Origin: Phaeobacter sp. B1627
GTDB lineage: Bacteria > Pseudomonadota > Alphaproteobacteria > Rhodobacterales > Rhodobacteraceae
NCBI RefSeq assembly: GCF_006265095.1
Contig: NZ_VCNK01000004.1
Location: 372,001 to 436,000 of the forward strand
Direction of reading: 5' to 3'
Length of the DNA stretch: 64,000 nucleotides
A program made the position numbers and the translations under genes. This document shows, one piece after another, positions 58,437 through 64,000 of this stretch. The notes under the pieces are model-generated. The model did no database searches, was not told the DNA's origin, and worked only from the letters and a program-made list of their open reading frames with translations. Within the stretch, counting starts at the first letter, position 1; every line of letters starts with the position of its first letter.

Positions 58437-59888
58437 ATGAGCATTTTGGAGCTACTGATCGAAGGCGAGAAGGTGCCCGCAGAGGGCGGCCGCACGTTTA
58501 CCCGCAAAAACCCCCTCACGGGCGGCGTGGCGACCGAAGCGGCTGCCGCCTCGGTTGAGGATGCGATCCGCGCGGCAGATGCGGCGGCGCGGGCCTTTCC
58601 CGACTGGTCAAACACCGGCCCGGCGCAGCGGCGCGGGTTGCTGCTCGCGGCGGCCGATAATCTGGAGGCCTGCAAGGCGGATATTGCGCTCGCCATGGCC
58701 GAAGAGCTTGGCGCGACGGCCGCATGGGCCGGGTTCAACGTGATGCTGGCGGCGGGGATGCTGCGGGAAGCGGCTTCGATGACCACCATGATCAAGGGCG
58801 AGATCATCCCCTCGAACCGTCCCGGCTCCATGGCGATGGCGATCCGCCAGCCGGCCGGGGTCGTGTTGTCCATCGCCCCGTGGAACGCGCCGGTGATCCT
58901 CGGGGTGCGCTCTATCGCGATGCCGCTGGCCTGCGGCAATACGGTGGTGATGAAATCCTCCGAACTGTCGCCGCGCACCCATGCGCTGATTGTCGAGGCG
59001 ATGCAGGGGGCGGGGCTGCCCAAGGGGGTGTTGAACGTCATCTCCAATGCGCCGGATGATGCGGGGGATATTGTCGAGGCGCTGATTGCCCATTCGGCAG
59101 TGCGCCGGGTGAATTTCACCGGCTCGACCCGGGTCGGGCGGATCATCGCCAAGCTCGCCGCCGAGAACCTGAAACCGGCCTTGCTGGAGCTGGGCGGCAA
59201 GGCGCCGATGATCGTGCTGGACGATGCCGATCTGGACGCCGCCGTCGCCGCTGCCGCCTTTGGGGCCTATATGAACCAGGGGCAGATCTGCATGTCGACC
59301 GAGCGGCTGATCGTGCATGAGGCCATCGCCGACGCCTTTGTCGAAAAGCTGGCCGAGAAGGTCCGCAGCCTGACCGTCGGCGACCCGCGCGAGGGCAACA
59401 CGCCCCTTGGCTGCGTCGTTGACAAGGGCGCGGTGGACCGCATCATGGGGCTGGTGCGCGACGCCGAGGACAAGGGCGCGCGGATCATGGCTGGCGGTCA
59501 TGCCGAGGGCGTCCTGATGGAGGCGACCCTGGTCGACAACGTCACCCCCTCGATGCGGATCTACACCGAAGAGAGCTTTGGCCCGACGGCATCGGTGGTG
59601 CGGGTGGGCAGCATCGACGAGGCGGTGCGGGTGGCCAATGACACCGAATATGGTCTGTCGGCCAGCATCTTCGGGCGCGACACGGTCCGGGCGATGGCTG
59701 TCGCCAGACGGATCGAAAGCGGCATCTGCCACATCAACGGGCCGACCGTGCATGACGAGGCGCAGATGCCGTTCGGCGGCGTCAAGGATTCCGGCTACGG
59801 CCGCTTTGGCGGCACGGCGGCGATCGAGGAATTCACCACATTGCGCTGGATCACCGTTCAGGACGGCCAGCCGCAGTATCCGATCTGA
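58437..59888 (+). CDS. NAD(P)-dependent aldehyde dehydrogenase (vanillin/benzaldehyde dehydrogenase-like)
   Basis: 483 residues. The nucleophile Cys is residue 285 (NQGQICMSTE), the general-base Glu in LLELGGKAPMI, the cofactor loop in VNFTGSTRVGRIIA and the Lys in CGNTVVMKSSE. The QICMSTER variant and PAGVVLSIAPWNAPVILG are typical of aromatic aldehyde (vanillin, salicylaldehyde, benzaldehyde) dehydrogenases. It oxidises an aldehyde to the acid. ATG 58437 after GGAGAGAGAAG. It shares a TGATG overlap with the SDR gene, so both products act together. Confidence 0.88.
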   Translation: MSILELLIEGEKVPAEGGRTFTRKNPLTGGVATEAAAASVEDAIRAADAAARAFPDWSNTGPAQRRGLLLAAADNLEACKADIALAMAEELGATAAWAGFNVMLAAGMLREAASMTTMIKGEIIPSNRPGSMAMAIRQPAGVVLSIAPWNAPVILGVRSIAMPLACGNTVVMKSSELSPRTHALIVEAMQGAGLPKGVLNVISNAPDDAGDIVEALIAHSAVRRVNFTGSTRVGRIIAKLAAENLKPALLELGGKAPMIVLDDADLDAAVAAAAFGAYMNQGQICMSTERLIVHEAIADAFVEKLAEKVRSLTVGDPREGNTPLGCVVDKGAVDRIMGLVRDAEDKGARIMAGGHAEGVLMEATLVDNVTPSMRIYTEESFGPTASVVRVGSIDEAVRVANDTEYGLSASIFGRDTVRAMAVARRIESGICHINGPTVHDEAQMPFGGVKDSGYGRFGGTAAIEEFTTLRWITVQDGQPQYPI

Positions 59889-60667
59889 TGGAAAATCCGA
59901 TGTTTGATCTTGACGGAAAAGTCTGTGTGATCACCGGCGGCGCCGGCTCTCTGGGGCTGGCTGCTGCGCGACTGTTGCATCAGCAGGGGGCACGGCTGGC
60001 GCTGATCGACCTCGATCTCGCCGCGCTGGACACGGCGACAGAGGCGGCCTTTGGGGCGAAATCCGGTGATATCCTTCGCCTGGCGGCCGATGTCTCGGAT
60101 GAGGCCCAGGTGCGCCGCGCGGTGGAGCGTACGGCGAAAGTCTACGGTGGCATTGATGTGTTGTTCTCGAACGCGGGCATCTTTGGCACCGTGGCCGCAC
60201 TCGAGGACTATCCGACCGAGGTGTTCGACAAGGTGATGTCGGTGCATGTGCGCGGCGCGTTTCTGATGGCGAAACACGTGGTGCCGCATATGAAAAACGG
60301 CGGCAGTATGGTGCTGACATCCAGTGTTGCGGCGACCCGGGGCGATCCGGGTGTCTATGCCTATATCACCGCGAAACATGCGCTGACCGGGTTGATGCGG
60401 GTGCTGGCAAAGGATCTTGCCCCTCGGGGCATCCGGGTCAACGCCATCGCACCGGGGCCCATCGACAACGGGTTTCAGAAGCGGGTCGAGGACGGGCTGG
60501 GCGAGGCCATCGGGCGCGATGGCACCGAATTCTTCGACGAGATGATCCCCATGGGCCGCCATGGCAGCGCCGAGGAAATCGCGGCATCGGTTCTCTATCT
60601 TGCCTCGGCGCAGTCGGGGTTCACCACCGGTCATCTGCTGATGGCCGATGGTGGAATGTCGGTATGA
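59888..60667 (+). CDS. Short-chain dehydrogenase/reductase (classical SDR)
   Basis: 259 residues with complete catalytic equipment: cofactor loop TGGAGSLG, NAG in FSNAGIFG, catalytic Ser in LTSSVAA, Tyr and Lys in YAYITAKHAL, and PGPIDNGF after it. It oxidises a secondary alcohol to a ketone, or the reverse. Last gene of the rightward transporter-catabolic operon, convergent with the cupin gene, 2 bp apart. It contrasts with the SDR at 31908, which lacks the Tyr/Lys pair. Confidence 0.9.
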   Translation: MENPMFDLDGKVCVITGGAGSLGLAAARLLHQQGARLALIDLDLAALDTATEAAFGAKSGDILRLAADVSDEAQVRRAVERTAKVYGGIDVLFSNAGIFGTVAALEDYPTEVFDKVMSVHVRGAFLMAKHVVPHMKNGGSMVLTSSVAATRGDPGVYAYITAKHALTGLMRVLAKDLAPRGIRVNAIAPGPIDNGFQKRVEDGLGEAIGRDGTEFFDEMIPMGRHGSAEEIAASVLYLASAQSGFTTGHLLMADGGMSV

Positions 60668-60669
60668 CG

Positions 60670-61215
60670 CTAGCGGAACAGCCCGTCGATATACTCCGCA
60701 CCGATGCCGACCTTGTCGTAATGGGCCTTGCACATGGCGATATACTGATGGACATCGAAATAGCCGTCGGGTTCGCCGTCCTCATCCAGCCAGATCAGCG
60801 GGCCGGTGACCTTGAAATGGACTTTCATCGGGTCGGGATGGTCATAGGCCACCAGGGTGTGGCCCTCGCCCGGGGTCTCGTAGACGAAGTCGCCGGCGGT
60901 GGCGATCCAGTCATGCTCGAGGTAGCCCCACTTGCCGGATATCGTGTAGGCAAAGACCTCATGCGGGTGATAGTGCCGGTTGACCAGCCCCGGCCCGGTC
61001 GCCATGAGCACGTCGCACCATTGGTTCTTGGACGGCGAAATCCAGACCGGCCTGGAGAAGACCGTTTCCGTGAAGGGCACGTAATAGCGCCGGTCGTCAT
61101 CGGCGATATTGGGCAGATAGACCTCGGGCTGGGCATCCGGCTGGAAGACTTTGGTGATCGGCTTGAGACCGCGCCAGAATTCACTGTCACTTGGTTGGTG
61201 GGGGCTGTCGCTCAT
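60670..61215 (-). CDS. Cupin protein, 2,4'-dihydroxyacetophenone dioxygenase-like
   Basis: 181 residues, a single cupin barrel. RHYHPHEVFAYTISGKWGYLEHDW carries the His/His/Glu iron-binding set and GDFVYETPGEGHTLVAY the second cupin motif with its His. This arrangement resembles 2,4'-dihydroxyacetophenone dioxygenase, which splits the C-C bond between a keto and a hydroxymethyl carbon to give an aromatic acid and formate. ATG 61215 with GGAAGGAG. The IclR gene is next upstream on the same strand, separated by an 18-bp repeat array. Confidence 0.8.
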   Translation of the reverse strand: MSDSPHQPSDSEFWRGLKPITKVFQPDAQPEVYLPNIADDDRRYYVPFTETVFSRPVWISPSKNQWCDVLMATGPGLVNRHYHPHEVFAYTISGKWGYLEHDWIATAGDFVYETPGEGHTLVAYDHPDPMKVHFKVTGPLIWLDEDGEPDGYFDVHQYIAMCKAHYDKVGIGAEYIDGLFR

Positions 61216-61236
61216 CGGGAGGCTCCTTCCTTGGGG

Positions 61237-61308
61237 TGGTTTTTCGGTCATGGGTGGTCTTTCGGTCTTGGCTGGCCTGGCGGGCTGGGATGGCCTGGCG
61301 GGCAGGGG
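61237..61308. repeat. 18-bp degenerate tandem array, 4 units
   Basis: TGGTTTTTCGGTCATGGG, TGGTCTTTCGGTCTTGGC, TGGCCTGGCGGGCTGGGA and TGGCCTGGCGGGCAGGGG. It occupies almost all of the spacer between the IclR stop and the ribosome site of the cupin gene, hence in the cupin leader. Confidence 0.9.
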
Positions 61309-62034
61309 TCATGGCCCGGCCAGACCCTCGGCCGCATCGCGCAGCAGGTCTCGGGCGCGGTCGATAAAGGCGGTGTCGAAGCGGCTCAATGTGCCAAAGA
61401 CGGACAGGGTCAAGGTGGTGCGCCCACCGGTCCTGACGGCGACGGATACGGCGGCAATGTCGGGTTCGTTGTCGCCCCGGTTGATCGCATGACCACTGCG
61501 CTGCGCCTGATCGAGGGCGGGTTCGATGGCGCGCAGCACGGCCGGCTCGACGCCCTGCGCCCTGGCCCAGCCCGCGCGGTCACGGACGGACATGTCGGCC
61601 AGAAACAGCCTCCCCTGCGCGGTCTCCAGCATCGGCAATGTGGTTCCGGTACGAATATTGACGGAAATCGGTCGCTGTGCAGCAGAGACCGCAACGCACA
61701 GGGGGCCGCGGGCGGTGAAGCGGCAGGCCATGACGGATTCATTCAGCTCCTGCCGCAGCGCATCCAGCGTCGCCTGCAGAGATCGGGGCAGGGGCGCCAG
61801 ATCTTCGGCCATACGGCCCAGCCGGGCAAGACGCGGCCCCGGGGCAAACACACCGCGACGGACGGTGGTCAGCACCCCCGCAGTTTCGAGCGTGACCAGA
61901 AAGCGATGCGCGGTGGCATAGGACAGACGCAGCTCACGCGCGACCGTATCAGCCGTGAGTTCGGGACGCTCGTCACAGAACAGGTCGAGCGCGTCGAAGG
62001 CCTTGATGACCGAAAGATTCACAGGCGTCGCCAT
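61309..62034 (-). CDS. IclR family transcriptional regulator
   Basis: 241 residues. N-terminal winged helix (LSVIKAFDALDLFCDERPELTADTVARELRLSYATAHRFLVTLETAGVL) and the IclR effector domain (LNESVMACRFTARGPLCVA, GTTLPMLETAQGRLFLA). Regulators of this type control aromatic and C2 catabolism. ATG 62034 follows AAGGAGG. Divergent from the ThDP-enzyme gene with 110 bp between start codons, and upstream of the cupin gene; it probably controls both. Confidence 0.9.
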   Translation of the reverse strand: MATPVNLSVIKAFDALDLFCDERPELTADTVARELRLSYATAHRFLVTLETAGVLTTVRRGVFAPGPRLARLGRMAEDLAPLPRSLQATLDALRQELNESVMACRFTARGPLCVAVSAAQRPISVNIRTGTTLPMLETAQGRLFLADMSVRDRAGWARAQGVEPAVLRAIEPALDQAQRSGHAINRGDNEPDIAAVSVAVRTGGRTTLTLSVFGTLSRFDTAFIDRARDLLRDAAEGLAGP

Positions 62035-62144
62035 GCCGGAGGCCTCCTTGCAGCGGGATTGACTCAAGGTGGCCGTAGAGATCACTATTTGCAAACAGAA
62101 TCTTCGAATGTGATTTTATATCGTGGACGGGAAGGATCGAACCC

Positions 62145-63875
62145 ATGACAGAAGCAGGCCATATCACCGCAGGCGGGGCCATCTTCGGAAAGCTCAAGGC
62201 GCTTGGTGTGGACTATGTCTTTGCCAATTCCGGAACTGACTTCCCGCCCATCATCGAAGGGCTGGTCGAGGCGCGGCGCGCGGGAATTGATCTGCCGACC
62301 CCGGTGACGGTGCCGCATGAACACGCGGCCGTGTCGATGGCCCATGGCTACTGGCAGATGACAGGGCGGCCGCAGGCGGTTCTGCTGCACACCAATGTGG
62401 GCCTTGCAAACGGGGCGACCGCCGCGATCAACGCTTGGTGCGATCAGGTGCCGATGATCCTGATGTCGGGCCGCACGCCGGTGACCGAACACTCGCGCTT
62501 TGGAGCGCGGACGGTGCCGATCGGTTGGGGGCAGGAGATGTTCGATCAGGAGGCGCTGGTCCGGGAGACCACCAAATGGCACTACGAGCTGCGCTTTGCA
62601 GATCAGATCTCTGAATTGATGGACCGGGCCTGGGCGATCTGCAATTCCACCCCCAAGGGGCCGATCTATCTGAGCCTGCCACGTGAAGTCCTGTGCGAGA
62701 GCTGCCCGCCGGAGGGGCTGGACCGGCCCTCGCGCATTGCGCCGGTGGTGACGGCGCCGGATGCAACCGCATTGGCACGCGCGGCGGAGGCGCTGGCCGG
62801 GGCAGAGGCGCCGCTGATCATTGCCCAGCGGGGCGCGGGAGGTGCGGCGGGGTTTGCCGCGCTGCAGCAGCTCTGCGAGACCCATGCGCTGCCGCTGTCG
62901 CATTACTGGTCGAACCAACTGTCGCTGCCGTTGTCACATCCGATGCAGGTGGGGGCGGATCCGGGGCCGTGGCTGGCCGAGGCCGATGTGGTGCTGGTTC
63001 TGGACGCGCTTGCGCCGTGGTTCCCGGACAAGGTGACGCTGCGGGACGATGTGACAGTGATACAGGCGGGACCGGACCCGTTGTTTTCCCGCACGCCGGT
63101 GCGCAATTTTCCGGCGGCGATCACCCTGGCAGGCCCGGTGGAAACCGTCATTGACGCGCTGGCGCGGGAAATGGCCGGGCAGGCGCTGGAGACGGCGGAT
63201 CTGACTGCCCGCCGCGACCGGATCACCACCGCATCCAAGGCGGCGCGCGCCAATGTGGAGGCGGTTGCCGAGGCCGGATGCACCGCCCCCATGAGCAAGG
63301 ACTGGGTCAGCCTGTGTCTGGGCCGTGCGATCCGGGCCGAGGCCGCGCAGGGCCGCAAAGCCACCGTGTTTCACGAGCTGGGATGCCCGCTGATGCCGCT
63401 GGATCTCGATCAGCCGGGCAGCTATTTTCAGGAACCCCATTCCGGTGGTCTCGGTTGGGGGCTGCCTGCGGCCATCGGGGCGCAGATGGCCGATCCCGAC
63501 CGTCTGGTGTTCGCCACCATGGGCGATGGCAGCTACATGTTCGCCAACCCCACCGCCTGCCATCTTGTGGCCGAGGCGCATGAGGTTCCGGTGATCGTTC
63601 TGGTGCTCAACAACGAGGAATGGGGCGCCGTCCGGCATTCGGTCGAGGGTCTCTACCCCGAAGGCGCAGCCCGGGCCGCCAATGAGGTGCCGCTGACCTC
63701 GCTGCGGCCAAGCCCCGATTTCACCAAGACCGCAGCCGCCAGCCGGGCCTGGACCGAGACCGTGACGGATGGGGCCGATTTGCCGGCCGCGCTGGATCGT
63801 GCCATCAAGGTGGCCACCGCCGAACGCCGGCAGGTGGTGCTGAATATCGCCATTGCCCGGACCGCCCCGCACTAG
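62145..63875 (+). CDS. Thiamine diphosphate-dependent enzyme (decarboxylase/acetolactate synthase-like)
   Basis: 576 residues with three domains: Pyr (1-180; catalytic Glu in PVTVPHEHAAVSMAHGY), central (about 200-330) and PP (about 375-576; ThDP-Mg motif GDGSYMFANPTACHL with GDG...N). Active-site and context features suit a benzoylformate-decarboxylase-type carboligase or decarboxylase of a 2-keto acid rather than biosynthetic acetolactate synthase, as no small subunit is nearby. The aldehyde produced could be used by the aldehyde dehydrogenase at 58437. ATG 62145 after GGAAGGATCG. Confidence 0.87.
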   Translation: MTEAGHITAGGAIFGKLKALGVDYVFANSGTDFPPIIEGLVEARRAGIDLPTPVTVPHEHAAVSMAHGYWQMTGRPQAVLLHTNVGLANGATAAINAWCDQVPMILMSGRTPVTEHSRFGARTVPIGWGQEMFDQEALVRETTKWHYELRFADQISELMDRAWAICNSTPKGPIYLSLPREVLCESCPPEGLDRPSRIAPVVTAPDATALARAAEALAGAEAPLIIAQRGAGGAAGFAALQQLCETHALPLSHYWSNQLSLPLSHPMQVGADPGPWLAEADVVLVLDALAPWFPDKVTLRDDVTVIQAGPDPLFSRTPVRNFPAAITLAGPVETVIDALAREMAGQALETADLTARRDRITTASKAARANVEAVAEAGCTAPMSKDWVSLCLGRAIRAEAAQGRKATVFHELGCPLMPLDLDQPGSYFQEPHSGGLGWGLPAAIGAQMADPDRLVFATMGDGSYMFANPTACHLVAEAHEVPVIVLVLNNEEWGAVRHSVEGLYPEGAARAANEVPLTSLRPSPDFTKTAAASRAWTETVTDGADLPAALDRAIKVATAERRQVVLNIAIARTAPH

Positions 63876-63917
63876 CGGCGTGACCCGGATCACCGAAGAG
63901 ACGATAGGGAGGAAACC

Positions 63918-64000
63918 ATGTCTTTTTCAAGAATACTTGCGACGTCTGCAGTCGCGCTCGGGCTGATGACCGCCGCGGTTGCCGCGCAGGACATCCAGCT
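63918..64000 (+). CDS. Secreted protein, probably a solute-binding protein, N-terminal fragment
   Basis: Only 27 codons lie in the window. A strong ribosome site (AGGGAGGAAA) precedes ATG 63918. The product starts MSFSRILATSAVALGLMTAAVAAQ, a signal peptide with cleavage after AAVAA, then DIQL. It follows the ThDP enzyme by 42 bp and is likely the binding protein of another TRAP or ABC importer in the same catabolic group. Family cannot be fixed from this fragment. Confidence 0.7.
   Translation, partial: MSFSRILATSAVALGLMTAAVAAQDIQ

Noticed and set aside
60664-62148. 494-codon plus-strand frame with GLGWPGG repeats
   Set aside because: Antisense to the cupin and IclR genes, which have clear domains and ribosome sites; the repeats come from the 18-bp array.
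62145-63875. Biosynthetic acetolactate synthase (ilvB)
   Set aside because: No regulatory small subunit gene follows, and the neighbourhood is catabolic with an IclR regulator.

Overview
The window is high-GC alphaproteobacterial chromosome, most likely from the Roseobacter group of the Rhodobacterales. Three things point there: an Irr-type Fur regulator divergent from fabA-fabB-fabI, the many ABC and TRAP uptake systems each paired with catabolic enzymes and LysR/IclR/AraC regulators, and the gene style (short overlaps, GGAGG-type ribosome sites, occasional GTG/TTG starts). I saw no rRNA, tRNA, CRISPR array, insertion sequence or prophage gene.

Layout. 1-3.9 kb: peptide-type ABC uptake operon (fused double ATPase, binding protein, start of a permease) on the minus strand. 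4.2-6.4 kb: methyltransferase, glutathione transferase, TetR regulator. 6.7-10.4 kb: a DUF3307 membrane protein divergent from a 1039-residue protein that joins ABC-exporter membrane helices, an ABC ATPase domain that has lost its catalytic motifs, and a C-terminal cyclic-nucleotide-binding domain; a perfect CRP-type palindrome lies between the two genes. 10.5-20.0 kb: mixed metabolic genes (FAH hydrolase, SqrR/BigR-like ArsR regulator, enolase-superfamily enzyme, Zn alcohol dehydrogenase, MFS efflux pump, three alpha/beta hydrolases, PLP dehydratase, haloacid dehalogenase). 20.2-26.9 kb: housekeeping core (FKBP isomerase, fabI, fabB, fabA, irr, a GT-like protein, miaB). 27.2-32.9 kb: an OmpA-like protein and a lipoprotein sharing a novel-looking module, a hybrid histidine kinase, a LysR regulator, and an SDR without the usual catalytic Tyr/Lys. 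33.2-38.8 kb: amidase-TRAP transporter operon plus LysR. 39.1-42.3 kb: beta-hydroxyacid dehydrogenase, ferric-reductase-like flavoprotein, and a small membrane protein/XRE regulator pair with two matching operators. 42.6-52.7 kb: GbpR-ChvE-GguA-GguB sugar uptake followed by enzymes of the non-phosphorylating L-arabinose (or D-galactose) pathway leading to 2-oxoglutarate. 52.8-64 kb: an AraC regulator, a branched-chain-type ABC importer with aldehyde dehydrogenase and SDR, a cupin dioxygenase, an IclR regulator, a ThDP enzyme and the start of another binding protein; this looks like a catabolic island, possibly for aromatic compounds with a two-carbon side chain.

Two kinds of non-coding structure recur. 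First, at least sixteen loci carry short degenerate tandem arrays (period 10-28 bp, 2-11 units). Each has its own sequence, and all but one lie between genes. Second, a composite element (a perfect hairpin of variable sequence followed by a conserved GGAGGTATTTTTGAAAAG-like tail) occurs four times. Several very GC-rich perfect hairpins without U tracts follow genes. The ABC/cyclic-nucleotide protein with its CRP-type site, the array family and the 53-64 kb catabolic island are the best candidates for undescribed biology.
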